Assembly (NCBI GenBank): GCA_947095585.1
Contig: OX352763.1
Location: 118,988,787 to 119,052,786 of the forward strand
Direction of reading: 5' to 3'
Source of the DNA: Nephrocerus scutellatus
Lineage: Eukaryota > Arthropoda > Insecta > Diptera > Pipunculidae
DNA length: 64,000 nt
Below, piece after piece: positions 44,616 to 54,852 of this stretch (its first letter is position 1; each line of letters begins with the position of its first letter). The notes beneath the pieces were generated by a model, which was not told the DNA's origin, ran no database searches, and was given only the letters and a program-made list of their open reading frames with translations. Position numbers and translations under genes: made by a program.

Positions 44616-45150
44616 TTATCGGCGGTGTTTGACTTAGCTTAAAGGAATTTATTTATTTATTGTAATCCACTACGAAGTCCAAGAAGTAGTTGTGAGTTGA
44701 TGATAAAAGGAATGCGAAATTTAGTTATTGACAATTTATATAAAACATTCGTAGTCACAAAGGAGTAAAGACATTATGGGTGCATTTTTTAAAAACTATA
44801 TGCCGCTGCAAATAAAAAAACATCAAAACAAGCAGTTTATGTCGATTGCGTCAGTGAATTGACTTAAATTGCTTCGTTCGCAGTTTTTTGACCGCACCGT
44901 ATTGCTTTGATTTAAATAAATCTACCTAGTGGCGAGTAGCCAAATCTGTAGAAAGAAACCAAACCGTATTTACGAAATGTGATATTCACCTCAAAGTTTT
45001 ATTGGTGGTGTTTGGCTTAGCTTAAGGGAATTTTTTTTTATTGCTGTATTCTATTATGCATTCCCAAGTACTGCGCAAAGAGGTTTAGAGTTGATGATAA
45101 AAGGAATACGACAATTAGTTTTTCACAATTTACATAAACGCAAAAGTAGG
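44616..45150. repeat. Pair of direct repeats, about 150 bp each
   Basis: GGTGTTTGACTTAGCTTAAA with GAGTTGATGATAAAAGGAAT at about 44625-44720 recurs as GGTGTTTGGCTTAGCTTAAG with the same TTGATGATAAAAGGAAT at about 45009-45110. The spacing is about 380 bp. A third partial match (GTGTGTTGCTTAGCTAAAAG) is near 47336. The family is unknown. The repeats are not coding. Confidence 0.6.
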
Positions 45151-45279
45151 CTATAACATTTAAAACATTTGACAACACGGGTTTTATCAAGTCGTGGAAT
45201 TTACTTATATTTGACTCCAGTAGAATATACAAATGCGGAAACACAGAGTCGGGCCACATAAGTCTGAGTTCTTAGAAGT

Positions 45280-45480
45280 ACTTAGTAGTAGTAGATCATT
45301 AATGAAAATGAGAAAGAGTGTCGGTTACAAAACAGAGCCTTGGGGAACACCGGCGTTTATGTGGATTTGAAACCGTTCAATACGTCCTGGATAAAAAAAA
45401 ACGGTCAGAAAAGTAGTTACTAGTCCAATCTAGCTGGGTCTCATCAATTCCATAGGCATTCATTTTCGACAAAAGAACTT
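45280..45480 (-). pseudogene. LINE reverse transcriptase scrap
   Basis: On the minus strand NQVLLSKMNAYGIDETQLDW near 45470-45420 precedes NAGVPQGSVL and PTLFLIFINDL near 45355-45295, separated by a stop. These are the region before, and the motif of, the RT palm GVPQGS box. Nothing else of the element is readable. Confidence 0.65.
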
Positions 45481-45639
45481 GATTCCTTCCTGCGCAGTCA
45501 GTGTCTTGCATCAAGCGGCTCGCTACATAAATGTCTGTAAAGGTAGAATTGGTGACCTCAACTACAATTTGTTGCCCTCCAACGCTAGGCTCGGCTAGTA
45601 ACGTGACTTTAAAATACAAACTACTCAAGAAACGGAAAC

Positions 45640-47110
45640 ACGCCTCGGATACGACACGGAAATATGGAAGACGACATTTAGCTATCGACACAGGAATAAG
45701 ATCGGAACTTGGAACGTCCGCATTTTGTCAGAACCGTCAAGACCGTCTCAAGTTTGTCGTAAGATGGATGGGTCAGGTCAAGGCGACTTTCATGAACAAT
45801 CGAGGCATTATCTAATGTTTAGTGGAATCAACGGGTTTGGAATTCTTATAACACCTAGAGCTAAAAAGTAATTGATTGGATTTAAACCAAAATCTGACCG
45901 CATAATTTCAGCGCGATTCCACTGTAAATTCCGCAATATCACTATTCTCCAACGCTATGCTCCCATCGAACATGATGACGATGACACAAAGGAGGCCTTC
46001 TACAGTCAACTAGAGGCAGCAATAACCTGTGCTTATACCGGCGATATCAAAAATTGTGCTTGGCGATATGAACGCCAAAGTTGGCAACGACAACAGAAAC
46101 CGTCACGCGTGCATAGGCCGACTGGTCTTGGCACCACGCGCAAAAGCAATGAAGAGAGGCTTGTGCCAATTTCACCATCTCCAAAGGAGTCAGGCAAGGA
46201 TGTGTCCTCTCACTTATACTTTTTTTGATCACTTTATGGCGCAAACCAACATCGATGCACCAAACGGTATTTAAGGGCAAGAACAGCGCCAATTTCACAA
46301 TCTCCAAAGGAGTCAGGCAAGGATGTGTCTTCTTACCTATACTTTTTTTTGTGATTCTGGAACACGTTATGGCACAAACCAATATCGAGCACCAAACGGT
46401 ATTTAAGTGCAAGAAACAGCGCCAATTCCACCATCGCCAAAGGATTCAGGCGTCCTTTCACCTACACTGTTTTTTGTTCATTCTGGATTACGTTATGGCG
46501 CAAACCATCATCGATGCACCAAACATAATTTAATGGCGCTTGAACTAAACGCTTAACGATACCGACTAGGCTGACGACATCAGTATGATAACTCACAGAT
46601 CGGACGATATGAAGCATAAGCTTGAAAGTTTGATATATAACGCTGAACAGGTTGGCCTAAGGCTTAACTACCCATAGACGAAGTTTCTACGATTTGGAAC
46701 GACCGACAACCGCGAATTATCCATAAATACCAACGAAGCAACGATAGTCATTGAAGGCGTGTGGAAATTTAGTTACTTTCGGAGCCTAACAGCGGGTCTG
46801 AATCAGACGTGACTGCCCGCATAAACCACGCACGCCTTGCGCACTACTCTTTTGGACAAACACGATCTCAAACTCGGATCTACTTGCCCTGACAAGTAAT
46901 GAGCCAATCTACATCGAAATTAAGCGTAGGAAATGACAATATGTAGGGCACACCCTGCGGACATAGAAAATGCGAAAATTGCCTTTAAGTGGAACCCTCA
47001 AGGAAGACGAAACCCGGGACGCCCATTGATTAATCGAAAGGGAATTGCAAAGGCGTGAAGTCAAACTGATAGCGAGAGACAGACGACGCTGGAAGGAGGT
47101 CGTTTGCGCT
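45640..47110 (+). pseudogene. RTE-like LINE, degraded, with tandem RT motif
   Basis: KIGTWNVRILSE near 45700 opens the endonuclease. After a deletion GFGILITPRAK, RFHCKFRNITILQRYAP and LGDMNAKVGNDNRNRHACIG follow. The RT palm motif GVRQGCV-SPILF then appears about three times in tandem (46170-46530). ADDISMITHRSDDMKHKLES near 46570 keeps the Asp-Asp but not the Tyr. GLRLNYP, TTDNRELSINTNEATIVIEG and the C-terminal tail FKWNPQGRRNPGRP with RWKEVVCALST close it near 47115. Many stops and frameshifts are present. Confidence 0.75.
46170..46530 (+). repeat. Tandem triplication of an RT motif segment
   Basis: CCAAAGGAGTCAGGCAAGGA (46181), the same phrase at 46304, and a shortened CCAAAGGATTCAGG (46437) mark three copies with steps of 123 and 133 bp. 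Each also carries ATGGC(G/A)CAAACCA and a CACCAAACGGTATTTAAG-like phrase. The first two copies encode the GVRQGCV box. Confidence 0.8.
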
Positions 47111-47476
47111 CTATCCACCTCCTATTTGTTTGTTTGGGCTTTTACTTAAATTTACTGTTATACTGTAAATAATAAATAAATAGTAAGAAAAATATAACGG
47201 TGGAAGATATTAAAAGAAACGTTGTTTTAAGCTTTAAAAGGAAAATATAAGAACACAGAAGCAAGAGCAAGTGTAACGCGTGTAGTCAGAAGTAGAAGAA
47301 AAAACATGTAAATTGTTCTCAAAGCTTTTGTTGTGGTGTGTTGCTTAGCTAAAAGTGGGATATTTATTTAGAGAGTTCTTTCAAAGCTACACGCCACACA
47401 CTTGCAGTGGAATATTTGTCTTCCATTTAGCGTTTGGGCAGTTGAGGTTTGACCTTATCATTAGTAAGATCAAGTA
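47111..47476. other. No recognisable gene
   Basis: Short repeat similarity to 44625 near 47336. Nothing else. Confidence 0.35.
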
Positions 47477-47532
47477 CATGGTTTTTCAATAGGGACATAA
47501 CAATATTGTTATATCCTTATTGGAAAACTATT
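47477..47532. mobile_element. 56-bp palindrome made of two transposon ends
   Basis: Two 28-bp arms, CATGGTTTTTCAATAGGGAC then ATAACAAT, and its complement on the right, meet with no spacer. They differ at five of 28 positions. TA flanks both sides (47475-47476, 47533-47534). The left arm matches the right inverted end of the element at 62544-63109 at 25 of 28 positions. It reads as a transposon reduced to its ends. Confidence 0.8.
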
Positions 47533-48099
47533 TACTTGTTATACATATATATAGTTGTAATTAAACCCAGTAATTCAAATTTTTTGAAGCAGACTGTTTA
47601 AAAGTAAAAGAATGGCGAATGCCAATGCGTATGTTTCTTTAATTTGTTAGAAAGGTGGAGATCTGATTAATATTTGTGCTGTTACTTAATAGCGTCAATT
47701 TATCCACGCACTCAAAATCTTTATTCATACAACGTGTAAACTGTGGCAGGTAATTGTGTAAATTTATAGGTGCGGGCGATCTCTGGCCAAGTCAATCAAC
47801 CAGCATGAGTTTTGCCTTTCACCTCAGGGCTCAGGCACTGTCTGTCTATTAAGAAACGACACAAGAACTAAGAATTTGTCTTTTGTTTGCTTTCGATAAA
47901 CGATAAAAGCACAACAACAGAGCTAAGTTCCTAAGACTTATAGTGATTTTGATTATTAATTAATAAAAACTTTGAAAAACTATTCCAGCTTAGTAACCAT
48001 TAGCTACGTATTTCAGTAATATTTTTGAGGAAAAACAATTAGGTGTGAAATTATTCTGCCACTTATGGTAATTGCGGTACGGCTGATCAGCCGTCTGAC
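47533..48099. other. No recognisable gene
   Basis: AT-rich, with no domain or repeat. Confidence 0.35.
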
Positions 48100-48560
48100 G
48101 AATGAATAAGCGAGGAATTCACAGCTCGACTATCACTTGAAATCACATGTGAGCGCGCACGCAACACGCATCAGTAATTTCCAATCGAATCTCAAGTGAG
48201 CACGAGCGCCCGTGATTATGTGCCCTTCGAGATTGATGTTGTTGACGGAGCTTCCTCAACTTCTCCGGGCGGGACGAGCGGCGACGACTCTGGATGATGT
48301 TTGTTGCATACAATCGAATCGTTGATGACTGGTGTCACAGAGAATTGAAATTTGACAGCGAAGAAGAAGAAACTCGACAGAAAGACAGACTGCCACTGAA
48401 ACGCAGCAAGAGGACTGGGAATCACGGAAAGTCAGTGGAGCAGAACAATTGTGCGTAAGTGTAACGCGAAGAGACGAAAACTTCGACATTGTTGCAACAA
48501 GCAAACAGGAAGCAATAAACTCCAGTCAACTGTCAAATTGCTTACATTTAGGATTGCGAT
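48100..48560 (+). other. CpG-richer, T-poor block, possible 5' UTR exon
   Basis: The plus strand at 48340-48455 is rich in A, G and C and poor in T (GACAGCGAAGAAGAAGAAAC and so on), like a fly 5' UTR, and is followed by GTAAGT at 48455. ATCAGTAA near 48170 could be an initiator. Short frames on both strands look coding-like in the middle, so the strand is uncertain. No gene can be attached to it. Confidence 0.25.
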
Positions 48561-48704
48561 TAATTGCGAGTATTATTGAAGATACTTTGGATTGTGGAAT
48601 GTTTCGAAATTTCTAACAGTGGGTCATGCATCAGTCAGTCAGGTCAGGCACCGAATGTTGATCAAAGTAAGGCAGACTGATACGTATAAACTTTGCTGTT
48701 CTCT

Positions 48705-49285
48705 CATTTACGAGGGTGGGCTGAAGAGTCGGCCTAGGCAAGAAAACACAAAATTTTTCGGAAAAATTTAATTTATTTCTCAACAAAGTCTCCCTGTAGA
48801 TTAATACACTCCGTTCAAAAATATTCCAATTTTTCGATACACCCCGAATACGAAATCCCTTAAAATAGGTTTCCGTTTCAGTGTTGACTTCCTCATTCGA
48901 GCCAAATTTTTTACCACTGAGCCATCTTACCACTGAGCCATTTCTTCAGGTTGGGAAATAGATAACAGTCGAAGTGGGTCAAGTCTGAAGAATAAAGTAA
49001 ATGAGGAACCAATTCTTAGCGCAATTCATGTAATTTTGCCATTGCGACTGCAGACTTGTGTGTTGGTGGAAAAGCAAATTTTTCTTCGCTTCACCCAGCT
49101 TCAAATCGGCGTTGAATCAGTCCAACTGCTCAGTATAATATACGCCGGTGATTATTTTGCCCTTTTGAAGATAATCTACGTGAACAATACAGTGTCCATC
49201 TCAAAAAACTGTGGCCATTACCTTGTTGACCGACAGACCCACCTTGTCCAGGATCCGCCAGAAGCAGTCCACTGTTCCGACTGAT
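48705..49285 (-). pseudogene. Mariner (DD34D-type) transposase fragment
   Basis: Minus strand from 49285: WTRWVCRSTR and NGHSFLRWTLYCSRRLSSKG, then YILSSWTDSTPI and FHQHTSLQSQW, where the second catalytic Asp region has been altered. SDLTHFDCYLFPNLKKWLSG near 48950 keeps the third Asp. KFGSNEEVNTETETYFKGF and a C-terminus rich in frameshifts follow to about 48770. ACGAGGGTGGGCTGAAGAG at about 48710 may be the inverted end. A 15-bp ATGGCTCAGTGGTAA duplication lies near 48920. The N-terminal domain is missing. Confidence 0.75.
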
Positions 49286-49290
49286 CTTGT

Positions 49291-50104
49291 GTCTTCCCCG
49301 TGGGGGAAGGTGCTGGGCTTTACCACGGGATATTAAAAAAGGGCCGCAGGTACTTAGAGTATGCTCTGTATGGGCAATGTCGTCGTACTTTGCGACCCGA
49401 AGTGGGCTACTGGTACTTAGACTTTTCGTATTTAGTGGTTCATTTCGTACACTACAGGACTGTGAGTGGGACAGAGGGAATAGTTTATATTCCAAATGGC
49501 CGTAATCCTAGTGACAAATGATAGGGTTCGAAGTTCCGGACGATGTGCTGCCAAAGCTGTAGCGTACCTACACCCAGGCACTCATACTTAACGAGCTAAT
49601 TCCCTTGACGTCAGATCTCACCAAGGTCGCGCTGGTACTACGGGAGTTGGTTCCGCCCACAGGTTGATCTGCTTGGAGGTTAGCTGAGTCTGGGCCAACA
49701 TTTGTTTGAGGACCCAGTTTCGTTCTGGGCTTGACCTACGTAGTGGTTTATGGTTTACTCTCGAAGAGAGGACCGCTAAATGGAAGTAGTTCAAGAGCAT
49801 GCTTAATGGCGGAAGCTAGGCAAGCAGGGTTCGTCCCACTCTACGAATGATGTTCTTTTGTCTCTGATGGGGTGTTCTAATGCATCCATGTTTCGTTCGC
49901 GGTTATGAAACAACGTAAAACACCATTTTGTCACGGTTGAACATCACCCAACACTCCTTTGGACTTGTCACACGTTCGTGATTGTTGCCAAAAGAAAGCA
50001 GACGCGAGTCCCAAATATGCAAGACGTCAAATAGCGTATGCATGTACCGTTTTACTACCAGAGTCCTCACGAGATCTCATGAAAAGAAAGATGGTTATGT
50101 GGAG
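49291..50104. other. No recognisable gene
   Basis: Overlapping frames at 49287-49521 show no motif. Sequence near 49900-50050 may be further transposase debris but I cannot align it. Confidence 0.35.
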
Positions 50105-51015
50105 TTAGTTACCTGTAACATTGAGGTACGATATCAAATCGGTGAAGCCGTACTCTGAAAGATCCTTTAGGTCGACAAAGAAGAAATTGCTCAATTTCTG
50201 GAAACGGAGAGCGCCAAGGGACGGACACTTGCAAAGATGAACGAGAGTTTCTTTCTCATTCACATCCAAGCAACTCCTGCAAAAGGTATTGCGAGGAATT
50301 CCCAGTTTCACTACGTGGCTGCACATCGGCCAGTGACCCTTGATTATGACAACCATTATGGAAATATCTTTCCGAGAACTGGAGATCAGCTCGGTGGATT
50401 TGTTTTATTATAGGGAGGCCACATCGCTCTCGAAGTGGTGGGGTTATTGCACCTTAACTGTGATTTGGTTGTAAGGAAAGTGATTACACGTTCCCTACTA
50501 GAGATTAAAGGACAGCAGACTCTCTCAGTCTATGCCAAGTGTGACGCCCTTCTTCGTCAGTACGTCTGCTATTTCAATTCCGTTAATATTGCTGTGCCCT
50601 GGCACCCAAACTAGGGTTATGTCTATGTTTTGCTTATCAAAGCCAGTTGGCTTGGCAATGCATGAGACGTTTAGAAGTGCTGCTTGTCGCAATAATGGCT
50701 TTGATTGCAGATTGGCTGTCTAGGCATAAGCCAACTCTGCGTAACTATAAGTTAGGACCCTGCATGCCTCCCTTATTGCTAAGATCCCCACCTGAAAAAT
50801 GTTAGCAGAGTCAGGTAGCTTGTGGGATCTTGAAAGATTAAGGTTTTCAGGAAAAAACTCCAACACCGACTCTATTTCCCATCTTGGATCCTTCAATGAA
50901 TAGAGTTACATTAGAAAAAAAAACCAAAACTCTCTCATCCTTCCAACTTTCTCGAGTCTGAAACTCCATGACAAAGCTAGGACTGAAGTATAGTTGAGAA
51001 GTGCAGTAGTCGGAT
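50105..51015 (-). pseudogene. LOA-like LINE 3' portion: RNase H and zinc knuckle
   Basis: The minus frame 50105-50356 gives NTFCRSCLDVNEKETLVHL and CKCPSLGALRFQKL, an intact C-x2-C-x8-H-x2-C type knuckle, followed by DLKDLSEYGFTDLISYLNVT. Upstream (50360-50720) RNase H phrases are readable in pieces, including LVWVPGHSNI near 50600. The start of the RNase H domain is near 50880. The gene order is the same as in the other copies. It carries fewer duplications than the copy at 14660-17250. Confidence 0.75.
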
Positions 51016-51016
51016 T

Positions 51017-51140
51017 CAAAATCTACCTATAGCGGGCTCCTAAAAGGAGATGATACCATCTTCAACCTAACGTTGGAGAAAGTGATCCGAGACTGTGATG
51101 TAACGGCGATAGGAACTATCCGCCATAAACTTAATATGAT
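51017..51140 (+). pseudogene. RTE-like RT scrap
   Basis: GLLKGDDTIFNLTLEKVIRD then CDVTAIGTIRHKLN is the RT segment between the QGD box and YADD, also found at 23435-23790. An ATG repeat follows. Confidence 0.6.
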
Positions 51141-52334
51141 GATGATGATGTAATATATATTCTCGTATTAGCCATAGATACTTATATAGTACCACCGCAC
51201 TGAGTGTTCACCGCCATGTTGAGATACGAGTAGTATTAGTATTAACAAGTATTAACAAATCTATGGCAGTTTTTTTTTTGGGTTATATGCTCACAAATTT
51301 TGCTGTTTGTTAATGGGAAGAGCTCCATAACTTCGCTCCCATCCATTACGTCGCATCAACCAGCGAGTGAGTGACTAAGTGCTGCCGGCTGGCCCAAGTA
51401 TTCGCCTATGCGTTGGCTTTTTCTAACAACAATTAATTCAAAAAGATGCTTCTTTAAAGAAACTGTTCTTGCGAAATCTCGTGATTCGTCTCACAACCTC
51501 CATCCGCCCCGCGATCAAATAAAGAATTAAATTACTATTTTGTTATTAAGCGAATACACACACACACACTCACATAACTATACGTACAATATGCTTTATG
51601 GATTAGGTCTTCGGCGTCGCCGTTTTCACGACGTAACCATTCAAGCTTACAGCGAGTATATCGCGACTTTTATTTCTGCCTGTTCATCACATTATTTTGT
51701 AACTTTGCTTGTGGTTCTTTTTTTTTAACTTATTATCATTTGTATCATAAATAAATCAAAAGAAACGCGAATACAAAACAAAAATCACTCACACAAAGGA
51801 GTAAAAATTCAAGACTCCAAATAAAAGAATCTACGAAGCAATCGCGAATCTACGAAAATCGTTGAACTTTTCTCGCATTTTCAATTGCGATACTTTGTGC
51901 AGCGGCGACCGCTGTCAGTCAGTCAGATACTTGAGCCAAATGAACTTTTTAATTGTCTTGTACTAAGTAGAAGTACCCCCAGCATGGCGCTGTGTTAATG
52001 ACATTTTATGTTGATTTTTGTTGTCACTTTTGTCCCGAATTCCGTGTGTCAGCTTAGTTTTTGTTCGATGCAGTTTATTTTTATGTTTTCGCGTTCCTTA
52101 ATTAATTTCCCATCAACATTCGAGATAAGAGTAAGTTTTGTAGATTTTCCCATAACCTACCGACGCTTTGGTGATTAGGCTGGTGCTGAGGCGCTACGAA
52201 CGCTATTCGTGTGCAGCACACTAATGAAAGTTTGTTGAACTTTAAAGTTTCTATGAAGTAACTTGATTTCATTTGCAAATTCGTTGCGAAGATTACTGAG
52301 CCTTTAGTAGAGTTGGTACTTTAGAGATGAACGA
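51141..52334. other. No recognisable gene
   Basis: A CA repeat lies at 51554-51571. Frames at 51540-51728 have no motif. CAGTCAGTCAGATA near 51916 is simple sequence. Confidence 0.4.
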
Positions 52335-52975
52335 TTCGAATTTTGTGAGCAGCTCATTGTCATGGGCCATTCTGGAGAGGAGTGTCGCGAATCGAGTGTG
52401 GCGCGTATGATCTGTGTAAAATGGGTTTTTTTGACTTCTTTGAGGTCCTTTCTAACCACCTTTCCCACGACCTAAAGAGCGGAAATTTTGTAACCAGCTT
52501 AGTCTCGTAGGGTGGGCACCGTGGCTCAGTGGAAATGCACATGGCTACTGAGCAGGAGGTTCGTGGTTCGAATCCCAGTAACACCAAAAGTATTTTTCAC
52601 GGTGTCCATACCTCTCGCGTTCCGTTCCGAGAGTAATAACTTGTCACGAAAAGCTTCTCAATTCGCGGTTCGGATCCGGCCTTAAATTGTAGGTCCTTTC
52701 CATTTGTGCCCAAAAATAAACATGCGCAACACAAATGGTCGCGAGAAGCTAGGCCTTGGACCGCAATGGTCTGTCGTAGGGCGTTTCAGAGATTCCACAT
52801 GTGACACGTGTCACTAGTCTCGTGTATGATGCGTGCAAATGTGGGTTTTTCGACTTCTTTGATGTCCTTTTTAACCAACCATAGAGAAGTGAAATTTTAT
52901 GAGCAGCTCAGTCTGATGAGCCATTTCTGAGATTCCTCGCAAGTCGCGTTTGGCGCATGTGAAGAGGCGAATAAC
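52335..52975. repeat. About 140-bp tandem repeat, interrupted by a SINE
   Basis: Equivalent points (GAGCAGCTCA-like) lie near 52349, 52494 and 52903. Removing the SINE (and one duplicated target) gives steps of about 145 and 137 bp. Units share TTTTTGACTTCTTTGAGGTC, CCTTTCTAACCACC and GGAAATTTTGT-like phrases and are well diverged. Confidence 0.65.
52513..52773 (+). mobile_element. tRNA-derived SINE with target duplication
   Basis: It is flanked by TCGTAGGG at 52505-52512 and 52774-52781. The A box is TGGCTCAGTGG (52522-52532) and the B box is GGTTCGAATCC (52565-52575), spaced for a polymerase III internal promoter. The body includes TTCTCAATTCGCGGTTCGGA and CAACACAAATGGTCGCGAGA. The 3' end carries GGACCGCAATGGTCT at 52758-52772, which resembles the 3' stem-loop of the LOA-like LINEs. 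It is 261 bp. The split copy at 25333-26960 belongs to the same family. Confidence 0.9.
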
Positions 52976-53424
52976 GAATTATTTGGCATAGCCAAGTTAC
53001 TTCATCATAGGTTCAAACCAGTGACACGTCCAAAGTTTTTTTTTAAGAAAATATAAAATAAAACGAACGAATAGTGAGTGCTACGATCCTTGTATAGCAC
53101 AATGGCCGAGTGAAAAAGACTACCGTCTGAACGTCGCAGGGTGGTTAGATTGGGGAAAAAAAGAATATAAGCAACAACAACGATTGTATAAAATATCCTT
53201 TTTTCAAAATGCCACCGATGTAATTCCCAAACGCCTTTTGAAAGCATACACAGATATTGCACGGAAAAATTCATTGATGTGTAGACAGAGTAATACCGGC
53301 TACAGAAATACTCTGCTCCCTCATTTTTCGATGGAAATTACCATTCCGACCAAGTTCAACCGAATATTCTGATCCTAATACGTTTCAATTTCGTCGAAAC
53401 TTAATTTTTGTTCATCCATCTTAC
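52976..53424. other. No recognisable gene
   Basis: TGGCCGAGTGAAAA at 53103 resembles a tRNA A box, but no B box follows. Nothing else is recognised. Confidence 0.4.
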
Positions 53425-53745
53425 CCGGACTAAGATTGGTTTCTGGAATGTGAGAACGCTCCTTGACTCAGGGAGTGAAGGACCTCAAAATGCCAGATTT
53501 CTTCAACTGGAACGTGAGTTTCTTCGATATAATTTGAACATACTGGGAGTGAATGAAGTACGATGGTTCGACGCGGGATAGTAGCAATCCCCAACGTGTA
53601 GCACTGTGCTACTCTATACAGTGTTACGCCTCAGTGTTAAGCCCCATTGAAGAGTTGGAGAGAGCTGAAGCTCATTGCCAGGAACCGCACGAGATGGCGC
53701 TTAGGCGTAGTAGAGGCCCTAGGGGATATAGGACATAAGTAAAGT
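53425..53745 (+). pseudogene. RTE-like LINE reduced to its two ends
   Basis: TKIGFWNVRTLLDSGSE and LRYNLNILGVNEVRWFDAG (53430-53575) are the start of the endonuclease. A junction then leads to SWRELKLIARNRTRWR and GVVEALGDIGH in the frame of the family's C-terminus. The DNA TTGGAGAGAGCTGAAGCTCA to GGGGATATAGGACA repeats that at 63455-63545 closely. Everything between (RT) is missing, probably about 2.5 kb. The tail is TAAGTAAAGTAAGTA. Confidence 0.75.
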
Positions 53746-54852
53746 AAGTATGATACAGTGGACGTTGTGTCCAAAACACCACCGCCCACTGGTGCCATTC
53801 AGAACACTACTTTGACCTGTGGCTTATAAAAAAAACTTAACATAAAGGTTTCTACCCGTAAAACCAAGTTGTTTTACATTTACTTGTACCCCTAAATCTT
53901 GGTTACCCAACTCTATGGACAATAAAGAGGAGGTTGCCTAATTTCTCAGCCTCAAAACGTCTACCGATGCAGTTTCTATTGTTGCTTATATTTGAAAGTT
54001 TACGAGTTGCCTCGTATGGTTTAATGCCCGTGCTCTAACTGTTAGTTCGGAAATATCGTAAGCAGAATGGATAAGCGAATTAGAAAAGAACAAGAAAATT
54101 AATCAACAATAAGAGTTAATTGCCATAACATGTAATCCCAGCCGTCCGTGTATTGTCGGCAATATGGAATTGTAAATTGTAATGAGGAATAGGGTTTGTT
54201 CCTCTTCCGGCTGAAACAATCCGCCTCGAGCAAAGATCTCTTGAGATTGAAGAAGAATTGAACTGAAAAGGCATTGGCCAAAAGAATTTCATTTAACAAA
54301 AAAACCGTAAGGTATGCGCTAATTCTTTTCCGCATATTCCACAGACAAACACACTTGTGAGCAACGGCGATTCCTGGCATTATACAACCCAATATTGTTA
54401 TTAACTTATAGCTCATTATTTACGCTACGACGAATTGAGTGAACGCGCGATGTTGTATGTGCTTCAATGTTAATAGGAACGATCTGTTACAGCACGTCGG
54501 ACTATAACAATAATAATTACTATTTGTTGATAAAGTTTCGTAATGTGCGCTTTTTCAATGATTTCTGTGTTTCCAGTGATTAGTTGAGCGTACTTTATAG
54601 ACATTTTGGCCGAAGGTGAGATTAATCTTCAACTAGATATTAAAACTATAATTTAGTTCGATTTTCTAGCAGTTTTTGGCTGTAGCAACTTTGAAAAGTT
54701 CGGAAAATGTCTTCAGGGCACTGACTTAACGTAATCTAGATCTGTCATATTTGGCTCTTCCGCTCCTGGCCTCCCGAATTGATTTACTAATTATAGATTG
54801 GAGCAATAATATCAAAGCCATTGAATCCAAAGTATTGTAAATTAACCTAATA
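53746..54852. other. No recognisable gene
   Basis: The 105-codon minus frame at 54099-54416 begins with a hydrophobic stretch but has no other sign of being a gene. Confidence 0.4.

Noticed and set aside
48210..48430. Coding exon on either strand
   Set aside because: Both strands give short coding-like frames, neither has a good start with matching splice sites. It was kept only as a possible 5' UTR block.
52360..52587. 75-codon frame starting MVLLGFEPRTS on the minus strand
   Set aside because: It is the antisense of the SINE tRNA-like head, a common false gene.
53085..53160. tRNA gene or SINE
   Set aside because: TGGCCGAGTGAAAA looks like an A box but there is no B box at the right distance.
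54099..54416. Secreted protein gene
   Set aside because: A hydrophobic start alone is not enough. No homologous motif, splice or promoter signal is visible.
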